Shown piece after piece: positions 17,019 to 25,842 of a DNA stretch of 64,000 bases. Origin of the DNA: Sphingopyxis fribergensis. Its GTDB lineage: Bacteria > Pseudomonadota > Alphaproteobacteria > Sphingomonadales > Sphingomonadaceae. The first letter of the stretch is position 1. Every line of letters starts with the position of its first letter. The DNA lies in the NCBI RefSeq assembly GCF_000803645.1, contig NZ_CP009122.1:2766501-2830500 (forward strand), given 5' to 3'. The notes beneath the pieces were generated by a model that worked only from the letters and a program-made list of their open reading frames with translations, had not been told where the DNA came from and did not search any database. The translations under genes were made by a program, and so were the position numbers.

Positions 17019-17345
17019 CTAGGCGAGCTGCTGCTGCCGATCAACGACCTCGGACATCTCACCAAAGTCGCGGTTCACATGTCGCATCAAGGACAGGCCA
17101 TAAAGGAAGAGCGGGAAGACAAGCTGGACCGGAGCAACAATTGCGGTTGACGAGAGGGTTGGCGCTGCCTCGGTTGCCGCGGACGCGGGAAGGCCCACGA
17201 ACAGCGAGAAATCCCACAGCGCGTGAACAATGATCAACGGGTAAAGTGAGCCTGTCCTGATACGCAGGGCTAGGGACATCACACCGCTCATGAATGCCGC
17301 AACGGCTTGAATCAGCGCCGCGGGCAGATCGCCGGTGATCAGCAC
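17019..17345 (-). pseudogene. C-terminal fragment of a CPBP-family intramembrane protease
   Basis: The frame reads LITGDLPAALIQAVAAFMSG then SLYPLIIVHALWDFSLFVG and a last hydrophobic segment. The HxxxD-type motif (His-Ala-Leu-Trp-Asp) and its surroundings are the conserved third motif of CPBP/Abi metalloproteases. The upstream motifs (EExxxR and FxxxH) are missing, because at about 17345 the sequence switches abruptly to unrelated coding sequence on the other strand. This is a truncated gene at a rearrangement joint. Confidence 0.6.
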
Positions 17346-17656
17346 GTTCAGCACCACCGCCTCCGCCTCCGCAGGAGGGCGTCGATTGCAATGCCAAGGT
17401 CTATGCTGTCGGCACCGTCGTGTGCAAGAATCCCGATCTGCTCGCCATGGATTGCACGGTTCAACGCGAGGCTCTCGATGCCGGCGCGGAACCGGCCGAA
17501 AGCGCGCTGTTCGAGGCACACGACACCTGGTTCCGTCGCCGTGGTCTTTGCGCGATGATCGATACGGCACACGAATGTGTCGCGGCCGCTTATTCGGAGC
17601 GCTTGGCTGTCCTGAAGGCGTTGCGTGCCAACGCGACACCGTGGCAACCGAAATGA
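17339..17656 (+). pseudogene. 5'-truncated LprI/DUF1311-like protein
   Basis: From 17339 the plus strand is open: six prolines, then QEGVDCNAKVYAVGT, CKNPDLLAMDC and later CAMIDTAHECVAAAY, ending at a TGA at 17654. The paired cysteines and the 'C..P.L..MD' block match the lysozyme-inhibitor LprI N-terminal (DUF1311) domain. No start codon or signal peptide is present ahead of it (a stop lies at 17336), and it abuts the CPBP fragment. It is probably the surviving part of a secreted protein gene. The only possible start, GTG at 17420, would split the domain. Confidence 0.5.
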
Positions 17657-17965
17657 AAGGCATCCCTGCTCCTTGGAAAGGGAGCCTGGGCGTCTCTGTC
17701 ACGCCAGAGTGGATTATGCTCTCCGATGGAAATGGATCGGTCCACGGGGTCGCAGTACCCATAACGACGTCAGGCTGGCGGCCGACCTTGCGTATCCAAA
17801 AAGTGGGAGACGCGAAAGCTGGAACCGCGCGGTGCTGACGGTGTACTCCGGTGCCGAAGGGTGACGGCCAAATCGAGGTAGGACATCATTGCCGCAGTAG
17901 CTTTCGTCTTTTGGCCGATTAAGACAATCCGCTTCTCGATGTTGAACGAAGTAAGTGGGCAAACG

Positions 17966-18265
17966 TCATTCCTTGGCCCCGTCCCCAACCGTTGCCACCG
18001 CGCCACGGATAGCGACGATCGCGGCATCGGGTCGATCGAGCTGAATGAAATGGCTCGTATTGGGCACAATTCGATGCTCACCGCGTGTTGACCAGGATGC
18101 TTCTTCCTCATGAAATCTGCGCCCGTCCCCGTTAAACCTCGCACCAATCGCGTCGGACCAGCCGATTTGTGAAATCATTAGCCTAGCACCGCGCGACGCT
18201 TCCGTAGTCAGGTGTTCGGGCTCAGGGGTGATGAGAGCTCGCCCATAAATCGGCGGCGACATCAC
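17966..18265 (-). pseudogene. C-terminal fragment of an alpha/beta hydrolase
   Basis: The minus-strand frame contains EHRIVP and NTSHFIQLDRPDAAI, the catalytic-His strand and loop of alpha/beta hydrolases, then IRGAVATV. The preceding part (PPIYGRALITPEPEHL and LMISQIGWSDAI) is consistent with the lid region. The nucleophile elbow and N-terminal half are absent, and the segment of about 200 bases downstream shows no recognised gene. I regard it as a decayed gene. Confidence 0.55.
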
Positions 18266-18372
18266 ACTGACACGCGCGGTCGCAATCGCGTAGGCGGAGC
18301 ACTGACCATCATACGACGGGAGAAGACCTGTGTATCTTGTTGCTGCGAGGCTAATTAGGCCACTTTCAACTA

Positions 18373-19416
18373 TCAGGCAAAGCCCGGCACCGTCTCCTTA
18401 TTGTATCCAGAAAGGCAGCCCGATCGGGCCTGACTCGGCGTGAGCCCGAAATAGGCTTTAAATGCGCGATTGAAGCTGCTGATATTCTCGAATCCCATGC
18501 TGAAGGCGACCTGCGTAATGGAAGGGGCATGGCGCCCGTAGCTATTGAGCATCCGCCGGCATTCTTCGAGCCGCTTGGATCGAATAGCGGCTGTCATCGT
18601 CGTGCCGTGACTTGCAAAGAGCTGGCGCAAATAGCGTTCGCTGATCCCGCACCCGGCAGAAATCACGGCTGGTCCCAAATTGGAATTGCGAAGATGCTGA
18701 TCGACGAAGCGATTCACACGGTTGAACATCATTTCGGTGTGGCGGCTGCGCGTGGCGCTATCATCCTCGTCACCCGCGGCGTGGGTGAAGGTAGCCGCCA
18801 CGATGTCGAGCACATTACCGGCAAGAACTCGCGCTTCGTCGTCGCGCAGGGCTTTGCTGGCATGAAGGCAGGCATGGATCATGCGGTTCGCGGCAAAGCC
18901 CAGCCCGGTATCGGTCGAAAGGGCGCGCCCGAGCCAGTCCCGGTATGTAAAGAGGCGGGTCTCGATCGCGGAACGCGGCACTTTCAGCCATATGGCTTTC
19001 CAGGCACTCGCGACCTCCACTTCGTAAGTCTTGCTGCTGTCGACAATCGCAAGCGAACCGCGCTTGATCCTGGCAACCCGTCCCTCCTGCCTCAGCGCGG
19101 CTTCGCCCGCGATCCCGAGCACGACGAGGAACATGTCGACCTTCGACGCTTTCAGAGTGCTCACCGTGCGGGCGATGCGCGCGGGGCTGCCCCAGCTCGA
19201 CGAATAGACGAGATCGGCGTCGCCGAGTTCGGTGCGAAGGAATACGCCGCCGAAGTCCTTGCTTCCCACTTGTTCAAGCTCGTAAAAAATCTCCGACATC
19301 GTCGACGGCACGAAACGCGGCATCCGTGTGATCCGGGCATGCTGCGGCGCGGAAAAGCGGCTTTGATCTGCAGGCAAGGTCGGATCGGCGATTGTTATAG
19401 CAGCGGAAGTTCCCAT
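18373..19416 (-). CDS. AraC-family transcriptional regulator
   Basis: A 347-residue regulator with an N-terminal AraC-binding-like domain (about 40-220) and two C-terminal helix-turn-helix units (about 245-340: LGPAVISAGCGISERYLRQL and then SITQVAFSMGFENISSFNRA). This layout is that of the FeaR/AraC-binding-2 group, which often controls aromatic catabolism. It is the last gene of a leftward run with hydroxyquinol dioxygenase and maleylacetate reductase, starting 75 bases after the dioxygenase stop. It probably activates that operon in response to an aromatic ligand; the ligand is unknown. Confidence 0.88.
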   Translation of the reverse strand: MGTSAAITIADPTLPADQSRFSAPQHARITRMPRFVPSTMSEIFYELEQVGSKDFGGVFLRTELGDADLVYSSSWGSPARIARTVSTLKASKVDMFLVVLGIAGEAALRQEGRVARIKRGSLAIVDSSKTYEVEVASAWKAIWLKVPRSAIETRLFTYRDWLGRALSTDTGLGFAANRMIHACLHASKALRDDEARVLAGNVLDIVAATFTHAAGDEDDSATRSRHTEMMFNRVNRFVDQHLRNSNLGPAVISAGCGISERYLRQLFASHGTTMTAAIRSKRLEECRRMLNSYGRHAPSITQVAFSMGFENISSFNRAFKAYFGLTPSQARSGCLSGYNKETVPGFA

Positions 19417-19491
19417 CTTACATTCCTCTCCTTGGATGTCCCGGCCGAGGTTTTCCCCTTCTTCATGCTCGTGGACGTTAGATAAGCTCGA

Positions 19492-20373
19492 TCAGGCAGC
19501 GGCTGTGGCGGCCGGGGCCACCGTGAAGACATATTCGACAGCCATATGCGTCTCATCGCTATGGGTGCCGTCCGGAAGGACGCCGCCTTCGTTGAGGTGG
19601 AAATCCTGGATGAGCTCGCGCTTGACCCCGAATACCGGATCGGCTTCCACAAAGGGATCGCCCGCGACAAACACCATCGTCGTCAGTTTTTGAGAGCCCG
19701 GCGCATCGATCATGACGTGGACATGGCCGGGCCGCATGTTCGAGCGGTGCGTGGCGCGCATCATCGCACCGACCGGACCGTCGTCGGGGATGGGGTAGGA
19801 TGCAGGCATCACCGACCGGAACCAAAACTGCCCGTCGGCGCCGGTGCGCAGCGAGGCGCGCATGGCGGTCTCGTCCTCGCCGAAGCCGGGCAGCATCATG
19901 TCATAATGCCCCTCGGCGTCGGAATGCCACACGTCGACGGCCGCGTCCGCCACCGGGTTACCTTGTGTATCGCGCACGCTTCCTTTGAAAATGAGCGGGA
20001 CGCCCTCGGCCTTGCCCGAAATGTCCGAACCGTTCGGGAGCGACGGGCGCCCCTCGTAATAAAAGGGACCGAGAACCGAATTGACGGTCGCGCCGGAGGG
20101 GTAGCGATGGTTGATCGCATCCACGAGGGTGGTGACGCCGAGCGTATCCGACAGGAGGATGAACTCCTGCCGGACATCCGAACACATTTGTCCGGTGCGG
20201 GTCAGAAAATCTATGGCGGCGAACCACTCGGCATCGCTGGGCTCGATGTCGCGCACGAACGCGTGAAGATGGGTCACAAGCGATTGCATGATGCGCCGTG
20301 TCCGGTCGTCGGGCGTCCGGTCGATCGCGTCCGTCACCGCCTTCGTGATCGTTTCCTCGTTTACGTCCAACAT
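19492..20373 (-). CDS. Hydroxyquinol 1,2-dioxygenase (intradiol)
   Basis: A 293-residue non-heme Fe(III) enzyme that would cleave 1,2,4-trihydroxybenzene between the adjacent hydroxyls to maleylacetate. An N-terminal helical dimerisation domain precedes the catalytic barrel. Iron ligands are visible in the classical order: Tyr157 (HSDAEGHYD), Tyr193 (PASYPIP), and His217/His219 (RPGHVHV). The N-terminal EFILLSDTLGV and the length fit hydroxyquinol dioxygenases better than catechol ones. It is followed by an AraC regulator and preceded by maleylacetate reductase, the enzyme for its product, which strengthens the call. Chlorocatechol activity cannot be excluded. Confidence 0.88.
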   Translation of the reverse strand: MLDVNEETITKAVTDAIDRTPDDRTRRIMQSLVTHLHAFVRDIEPSDAEWFAAIDFLTRTGQMCSDVRQEFILLSDTLGVTTLVDAINHRYPSGATVNSVLGPFYYEGRPSLPNGSDISGKAEGVPLIFKGSVRDTQGNPVADAAVDVWHSDAEGHYDMMLPGFGEDETAMRASLRTGADGQFWFRSVMPASYPIPDDGPVGAMMRATHRSNMRPGHVHVMIDAPGSQKLTTMVFVAGDPFVEADPVFGVKRELIQDFHLNEGGVLPDGTHSDETHMAVEYVFTVAPAATAAA

Positions 20374-20418
20374 CTGACACTCCCATCATGATTTCGCATT
20401 GGTGGCCTTTCGGCGCAG

Positions 20419-21483
20419 TCACGGTTTCGGCGGTTCTCCGGCCCACGCACGCCGCATCATGCTTTCGAGCGCTTCGGCATCCAGCGGGCGAGGGTTCCAA
20501 TAGGCATTTTCGAAGGTCAGCCGACCGGCCTCCACCGCGGCGTCGAGCGTCAACCCGAGCTCGCGGAGCGACCGCCTTGCGCCGACGGCACCGGCCAGGT
20601 CGAAGAGCGCGCGGGCGGGATCCGGAGACCCCAGCGCCCGCGAAAGGCTCGCCATCGCTTCGGGCGCGGCGGGCGCATTATAGGCCGTGACATGCGGCAG
20701 CATGACGGTGTGCGTTTCGGCGTGCGGCATGCCGAAGCTTCCGCCCAGCACATGGCATATCTTGTGGTGGAGCGCCGCTCCCGTCGATCCGAGACACATG
20801 CCGCAGAGCCACGCGCCGTACAGGGCTCCGCCGCGCGGATCCACTGCGCCGGGGTCCGCAACGATGCGGGGCAGCGCCTCGGCCAGCGCACGAACCGCTT
20901 CTTCGGCCATCAAAGAGATGACGGGGTTACGGTCTTGCGCATAAAGCGCCTCGACCGCATGCGCGATGGCATTGATGCCCGAGGTGCCAGCCATCGCGGG
21001 GGGCAGCGACATCGTAAGATCGACATCGTAGATAACCACTTCGGGCTGCACCCGCGGCGTCGTCTGCGTGGTTTTACGGCCTCCTTCGGTTTGTCCGATG
21101 ATCGCCGTCATTTCCGATCCGGCGTAGCTTGTCGGCAGCACGATCTGCGGCAGATCCGTGCGGAGCGCGATCGCCTTCGAAAGACCGATCGTGGACCCTC
21201 CGCCTATCGCCACGACGACGTCGGCGTTGCAGGCGGTGACCGTCGTCATGGCGTCGTCCGTCACTTCGACTGGCGTATGCATCGTCGCATTGGAATAAAT
21301 CCCGATGTCACGATCGCCCACGGTCGCGGCGATGGCTTCGGCATCGCCTGCCTGCTCAGGCGTCGAGAGAAACAGTGCCCGCCTGACCGATAGAAGCTCC
21401 ATTTCGGCGGCAAGCTGCGACACCGTGCCCGAACCAAAGATCACCCTTGTCGGGGCGCTCTTGTATATGAACGACTGCATCAC
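20419..21483 (-). CDS. Maleylacetate reductase
   Basis: A 354-residue iron-alcohol-dehydrogenase-fold enzyme reducing maleylacetate to 3-oxoadipate with NAD(P)H. The nucleotide loop is VVAIGGGSTIGLSKA (GGGS at 94-97), followed by PTSYAGSEMT, typical of maleylacetate reductases. The C-terminal domain has the His cluster ALHHKICHVLGG and MPHAETHTVMLPH. It sits 45 bases upstream of the hydroxyquinol dioxygenase in the same operon, so product and substrate match. A second, more divergent homologue lies at 54438-55553. Confidence 0.9.
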   Translation of the reverse strand: MMQSFIYKSAPTRVIFGSGTVSQLAAEMELLSVRRALFLSTPEQAGDAEAIAATVGDRDIGIYSNATMHTPVEVTDDAMTTVTACNADVVVAIGGGSTIGLSKAIALRTDLPQIVLPTSYAGSEMTAIIGQTEGGRKTTQTTPRVQPEVVIYDVDLTMSLPPAMAGTSGINAIAHAVEALYAQDRNPVISLMAEEAVRALAEALPRIVADPGAVDPRGGALYGAWLCGMCLGSTGAALHHKICHVLGGSFGMPHAETHTVMLPHVTAYNAPAAPEAMASLSRALGSPDPARALFDLAGAVGARRSLRELGLTLDAAVEAGRLTFENAYWNPRPLDAEALESMMRRAWAGEPPKP

Positions 21484-21528
21484 GGCCTCCCGAATGTCTT
21501 GCCGCGGAAAAGGAGCCGAGCGATCGCC

Positions 21529-22404
21529 TCAATCCAGAAGCGCGCGCGCGGTCTGGAACGATCGCGCGGCCGCTTCGTCCAGGGGCAGCTTGCGGTGAAC
21601 GGCGGAAATGATTTCCACGCCCCAAGGTCCCTGGAAGCCAGTCTTGCGTATATTTTCGACAAAGCTCTTGAGGTCCCAGTCCCCTTCACCGCACAACTGG
21701 CGGTGATGCGCCGTATCGTTCCACAGCGTCCCGTTCACCTTGTCGCGCGCGTCGTTGAGTTCGACGCAGGTCATGTATTTTGCGGGGATTCTGGCGAGGT
21801 CGGCGTAGTCGTTGCCGCCGCGGGTGATGTGCCAGACGTCGATATCGAGACCGCCATTGGGCTGGTCAGCGCCTTCGACGATGGCGAGGCCAACATCCAC
21901 GGTGCGCACATTTCCGAACGGCATGAGTTCCATCGCGATCGACGTGCCGACCTTGGCCGCGTCCTGACAGAGTTTTGCGAAAGCGTCCTGCATCAAGGGG
22001 ATGTCGGGGGTCAGCTCCGCCTCGGTCGGATTGTCGATATCGGCACCGACCCCCGGACCGATCTTGATCGCGCGCGCGCCGAGGCCTTCGGCGGCATCGA
22101 GCATCGACTTTCGAAGCGCATCCGATGCGGTCCGGCGCTCGCCGTCAAGGAACCAGTCGATCAAAAATTCCAGTTCGACGTGCCGAATGCCGTTGGCATC
22201 CAGAATACGCCGCATCTCGGGAAAACCGAGACGTTCGACATTTGCGTAAACATCGTCGGTGAAGAAGCCAATTCCAGTGTAACCCGCCTTCGCGGCCGCC
22301 TCCACCCGCTCCTGGAAACTGAAAGGGCTCACATGGTCGGGACCATAAGGATAGACGTCGCCCGCCAGGGTAAAATAGGCAGCAAGCAGCTCAGGCTGGG
22401 ACAT
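21529..22404 (-). CDS. Sugar-phosphate isomerase/epimerase-like TIM-barrel protein
   Basis: A 291-residue xylose-isomerase-like TIM barrel (AP endonuclease 2 superfamily). Typical elements are AAKAGYTGIGFF, ARAIKIGPGVG, SIAMELMPFG (metal-binding Glu), LDIDVWHITRGG (Asp and His) and GPWGVEIIS (Glu). Family members include hydroxypyruvate isomerase, inosose dehydratase and 3-dehydroshikimate dehydratase. The start at 22404 has AGGAGAGG upstream. As the first gene of the hydroxyquinol operon it presumably prepares a substrate for that pathway, but the reaction cannot be deduced. It is divergent from a LysR gene. Confidence 0.8.
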   Translation of the reverse strand: MSQPELLAAYFTLAGDVYPYGPDHVSPFSFQERVEAAAKAGYTGIGFFTDDVYANVERLGFPEMRRILDANGIRHVELEFLIDWFLDGERRTASDALRKSMLDAAEGLGARAIKIGPGVGADIDNPTEAELTPDIPLMQDAFAKLCQDAAKVGTSIAMELMPFGNVRTVDVGLAIVEGADQPNGGLDIDVWHITRGGNDYADLARIPAKYMTCVELNDARDKVNGTLWNDTAHHRQLCGEGDWDLKSFVENIRKTGFQGPWGVEIISAVHRKLPLDEAAARSFQTARALLD

Positions 22405-22538
22405 GGAATAACCTCTCCTAAAACGCTGCCGAGTCCATCGCTCGCAGCTGATTTCATTTGTCTCGACTATCGGTAACGCGTAGATGAGAGGGCGCCAATT
22501 AGGCTTTTGTTCCGCAGAGAGTGTCCTCAGGATCAACA

Positions 22539-23450
22539 ATGTCGCTCGGTGATCGTCTCAGCAGTATCGCGGTTTTCATCGAGGTCGCGCGGAGCGGGAG
22601 CTTCACCACCGCCGCCAACCGGCTCGGCCTGACGAAGTCGGCAGTCAGCAAGAGCGTAGGGCGTCTCGAGGAACGGCTCGGCGTCAAATTGATCTACCGC
22701 AGTACGCGATCGCTGAGCCTCACGTCCGACGGAGAGGCCTTTTTCGCCCGCTGCTCGGTTGCGTTCGACGAAATCGCCGATGCCGAAACCAATTTGTCCG
22801 AACTCAAGATCGGACCGCGCGGACGCCTTCGTATCGACATGCCCGCCATGTACGGCCGCAAGATCATCTTGCCGCTCTTGCTGGAGGTCGCGAAGTCGCA
22901 CCCGGATTTGCATCTCTCGACGACATTCCGGGACTGGGTGATCAACCCCGTCGAGGAAGGCGTCGATCTGGTGCTCCGTTTCGGAGACCTCAAGGATACG
23001 ACAGGACTTATTTCCCGCAAACTGGTCGAGCAACGCTTCTACTTCTGCGCTTCGCCGGACTATATCCAGCGGCGCGGCGCGCCCTTAAGCTGGGAAGAAA
23101 TCAAGGATCACGAATGTGTGGTGAGCTACCGCAACGGCGCGCCGCATAGCTGGGTGGTCGTCAATGAGTCGGGGGAGACGATCCGCTTCATCCCGCCCCC
23201 TACGCATGAAATGGGCGATGGCGACGCGATGCTCGCCGCGGCGGTTGCAGGCTGCGGCATCCTTCACATGCCCGAAGCGCTTGTGCGTCCCAGTCTTGAA
23301 TCGGGAGAGCTCGTCCCGCTGCTGCAACATCTGACGCCGGCCCGCGGATCGCTCTATGCGGTGTGGCCGACGACGCGCAGCCTCATGCCCAAGATCCGCT
23401 TCGTGGTCGACGCGTTGGTCAACGCCGCGCGCGTCGGCCGGCTGGGTTGA
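22539..23450 (+). CDS. LysR-family transcriptional regulator
   Basis: A 303-residue regulator: winged HTH at about 8-65 (FIEVARSGSFTTAANRLGLT, then SAVSKSVGRLEERLG) and a substrate-binding domain from about 90. It belongs to the CrgA/DmlR-like branch (sequence style 'RGRLRIDMPAMYGRKIILP'). ATG at 22539 has AGGATC upstream and is preferred over the GTG at 22521. It is divergent from the isomerase-dioxygenase operon with 134 bases between, the usual arrangement for a LysR controlling its neighbour; that operon also has its own AraC protein. Confidence 0.88.
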   Translation: MSLGDRLSSIAVFIEVARSGSFTTAANRLGLTKSAVSKSVGRLEERLGVKLIYRSTRSLSLTSDGEAFFARCSVAFDEIADAETNLSELKIGPRGRLRIDMPAMYGRKIILPLLLEVAKSHPDLHLSTTFRDWVINPVEEGVDLVLRFGDLKDTTGLISRKLVEQRFYFCASPDYIQRRGAPLSWEEIKDHECVVSYRNGAPHSWVVVNESGETIRFIPPPTHEMGDGDAMLAAAVAGCGILHMPEALVRPSLESGELVPLLQHLTPARGSLYAVWPTTRSLMPKIRFVVDALVNAARVGRLG

Positions 23451-23471
23451 CCGGCCGCCGCGGGGCGTCCT

Positions 23472-24632
23472 TCAGCCGCGCAGCCCTCTGAAGAAACGGC
23501 GAATATCTTCGATTACCAGCCGGGGTTCTTCGAATGCCGCAAAATGGCCGCCTTCGGGATATTGGGTCCACTGCTGCAGATTATAATATTTCTCGGCCCA
23601 TTTTTTCGGCTGCAGGACCAGTTCGTTCAGGAACACGGCAATTCCCGTGGGCGCGCCGACGACGGGCAAATTGCCGTGCGACGGCTGCCAGAGATTGTGC
23701 ACCGCCTCATAATAATAGCGCGCCGAGGTGCCGAAGCTGTCGGTAAGCCAATAAAGCATGACCGTCGTCAGCATATCGTCCTTGGAGAAACGGCTTTCGA
23801 TATCGCCGCGCGTATGTCCCCAAGTGCGGCGTTTCTCAACGAGCCATGCGCACAGGCCGGCGGGCGAGTCCTGCATCGCGAAAGCAAGCGTCTGGGGTTT
23901 TGTCGCCTGCAGCGAATAATAGCCCGACTCTTTTGCGAAGAAATCGATATTCTTCTGCTCCCAGCCTTCCTCTCCCTCGCCCCACAGCGGGTCGACCTGA
24001 CCGCCGCCGAACATGTCGAGCGGGAACATGGTCGTGAAATGCACGCCGATCATCCGGTCCGCATATTTGTGGCCGAGCTGCGCGGTCAGAAACGCTCCCC
24101 AATCCTCGCCGTGCGAGGCGAAGCGGGGATAGCCTAGTCCTTCCATGAGCTTTACCCACAGGTCGGCGGTGGTCCAGAAATTCTGTCCCGGTTTCGTCAG
24201 CGGCGTGGAAAACACATAGCCTGGAAGGGACGGGATCACGAGGTCGAACGCATCTGCCGGATCGCCGCCATAGGCGGCGGGGTCGGTGAGCGGTCCGATA
24301 AGGTCGCGATAATCCCAGAAGGTCCAGGGCCAGCCATGCGTGAGAACGAGCGGGGTGGGATTTGGCCCTTTACCCTTGACGTGGATGAAGTGGATGGGGA
24401 CGCCATCGATCTCGGTCTTGAAATGCGGCCAGGCGTTGATCGCAGTTTCTTGCGCCCGCCAGTCATATTCGTCGAGCCAATAGGATATGAGTTCGCGCAG
24501 ATATTCGCCGTTGAAGCCATAACGCCAGTCTTCGTTGGCGAAATCGGCGGCAAAGCGCGTGCGCTCGAGCCGGGTGCGCAAGTCCGCGAGCGCGGCGTCG
24601 CTTGCCCGGAATTCAAAGGGGGTTATGTCCAT
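23472..24632 (-). CDS. Epoxide hydrolase (alpha/beta-hydrolase fold, EHN-type)
   Basis: A 386-residue enzyme with an N-terminal EHN segment (PFEFRASDAALADLRTRLE, about 5-110) and an alpha/beta-hydrolase core. The oxyanion motif HGWP (99-102), nucleophile elbow HGEDWGA with Asp177, and catalytic His363 (EGGHFAAFEEP) are visible. It would open an epoxide or hydrolyse a related ester to a diol. It is the last gene of a seven-gene leftward operon behind a TonB receptor. The start at 24632 is taken from the family N-terminus. Juvenile-hormone-like epoxide hydrolases and some lactone hydrolases share this architecture, so the substrate is open. Confidence 0.87.
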   Translation of the reverse strand: MDITPFEFRASDAALADLRTRLERTRFAADFANEDWRYGFNGEYLRELISYWLDEYDWRAQETAINAWPHFKTEIDGVPIHFIHVKGKGPNPTPLVLTHGWPWTFWDYRDLIGPLTDPAAYGGDPADAFDLVIPSLPGYVFSTPLTKPGQNFWTTADLWVKLMEGLGYPRFASHGEDWGAFLTAQLGHKYADRMIGVHFTTMFPLDMFGGGQVDPLWGEGEEGWEQKNIDFFAKESGYYSLQATKPQTLAFAMQDSPAGLCAWLVEKRRTWGHTRGDIESRFSKDDMLTTVMLYWLTDSFGTSARYYYEAVHNLWQPSHGNLPVVGAPTGIAVFLNELVLQPKKWAEKYYNLQQWTQYPEGGHFAAFEEPRLVIEDIRRFFRGLRG

Positions 24633-24654
24633 ATTCCCGATCCCTCGACGGCTG

Positions 24655-25020
24655 CTAGATTTCCCAGGGCGTGGTAACTTGCAAGACGGCTTCCACCAGC
24701 GTGTCGCTCCGCAGATGGAACCCTGCCTTGAAATCGGGGTCGTGAAGGATCGCGAAGAAGCCGGCCTTGCTCGGATAGCGCACCAGCCAGACGGCGTCCC
24801 ACGTCTGTCCCTCCTCGCCGACGAGGACATGCCCGCCCTTGCCGAGATACATGAACTCGGCGCCATGCCGGGGACCGTGAATCTTGCAATGGCGCACATA
24901 GGCTTCATATTCTTCCATTCCGCCCTCGCGAAAGCGAAGAAGGTTGAGCATGTAGATGGGGCCATCGTGATCGATGTCGGCAAGTGCCTGAACAGCGGCG
25001 TCGGTGGGGTCAATAGCCAT
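24655..25020 (-). CDS. DUF1330/NIPSNAP-like ferredoxin-fold protein
   Basis: A 121-residue dimeric alpha-beta barrel candidate with GPIYMLNLLRFREGGMEEY, GHVLVGEEGQTWDAVWLVRYP and FFAILHDPDFKAG, the pattern of DUF1330. Such proteins accompany aromatic and steroid catabolic operons and may bind or isomerise pathway intermediates, but no reaction is established. It lies between an SDR and the epoxide hydrolase with short gaps, so it is cotranscribed. Confidence 0.78.
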   Translation of the reverse strand: MAIDPTDAAVQALADIDHDGPIYMLNLLRFREGGMEEYEAYVRHCKIHGPRHGAEFMYLGKGGHVLVGEEGQTWDAVWLVRYPSKAGFFAILHDPDFKAGFHLRSDTLVEAVLQVTTPWEI

Positions 25021-25057
25021 GGTGATTCACCTTTTTTGAACAACAAGCCGTGCGTGG

Positions 25058-25807
25058 TCAGGCGGAGGCGGCCCAGCCGCCGTCGATGACAAGTTCGACG
25101 CCGGTGATATAGCTGGCCTCGTCGGAGGCGAGGAACAAGGCGCCGTTCGCGACATCGACGGGCCGACCGAGGTCACCCATCGGAATCCGTGCGCGCTGCA
25201 ACTGTTCCTGCTCCTCGGTGATGCCGGCCTGGGTACGTGTCCGCATCGGACCGGGAATGATCGTGTTGACGCGAACGCCATCCTTTACCCATTCCATCGC
25301 GGCCACGCGCGTCATCGCACCGATCGCGCCCTTTGTTGCCGAATAGCCGAGGCTGCCGGGCATACCTCTCAGCGCCGTGAGCGATCCGATATTCACGACC
25401 GCGCCATTGCCGCTCTTGACGAGTGCCGCGCGGGCAGCCTGCATGCCGAGGAAGACGCTCGTCTGGTTGACCGCAATGACCTTGTTCCAGCCGTCGAGGC
25501 CCTGCTCCTCGATCGTGGCGAGCGGCGTCACGCCGACATTGTTGCACAAGGTCGTCAGCGCGCCGAAGGCGGCGATGGTCGCGGCGACGGCGTCCGCCCA
25601 GCTTTGCGCACTCGTCGCGTCGAGCCGCACGAAGCGGACGTCGCCGCCAAAGGCCCTGATTTCCGCCAGCGTTTCTTCGGCCAGCGGCTCGTCGATATCG
25701 CCGATAACGACCTTGGCGCCTTCCTGGCAGAAGCGGGTCGCCTGCGCGGCCCCCAATCCCGTGGCCGCGCCCGAGATCAAAGCCACCTTGCCTGTCATCC
25801 TGCCCAT
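25058..25807 (-). CDS. SDR-family oxidoreductase (classical)
   Basis: A 249-residue NAD(P)-dependent alcohol dehydrogenase or ketoreductase. Cofactor motif SGAATGLGAAQA, NNVG segment, and catalytic Ser-Tyr-Lys in IGSLTALRG and LGYSATKGA are all present. It ends in the ITGVELVIDGGWAASA tail shared with the two SDRs at 32423 and 33707, which marks the three as close paralogues. The ATG at 25807, one codon after a GTG, has AGGAGAG upstream. It is part of the operon of FAD monooxygenase and epoxide hydrolase; the substrate is unknown. Confidence 0.9.
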   Translation of the reverse strand: MGRMTGKVALISGAATGLGAAQATRFCQEGAKVVIGDIDEPLAEETLAEIRAFGGDVRFVRLDATSAQSWADAVAATIAAFGALTTLCNNVGVTPLATIEEQGLDGWNKVIAVNQTSVFLGMQAARAALVKSGNGAVVNIGSLTALRGMPGSLGYSATKGAIGAMTRVAAMEWVKDGVRVNTIIPGPMRTRTQAGITEEQEQLQRARIPMGDLGRPVDVANGALFLASDEASYITGVELVIDGGWAASA

Positions 25808-25842
25808 CACACTCTCCTCTGCATTATCTTTTTATCGGTCGC

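Noticed and set aside
22405..22538. Possible LysR box around CTATCGGTAACGCGTAG
   Set aside because: Only three symmetric base pairs at the ends; too weak to list as a site.
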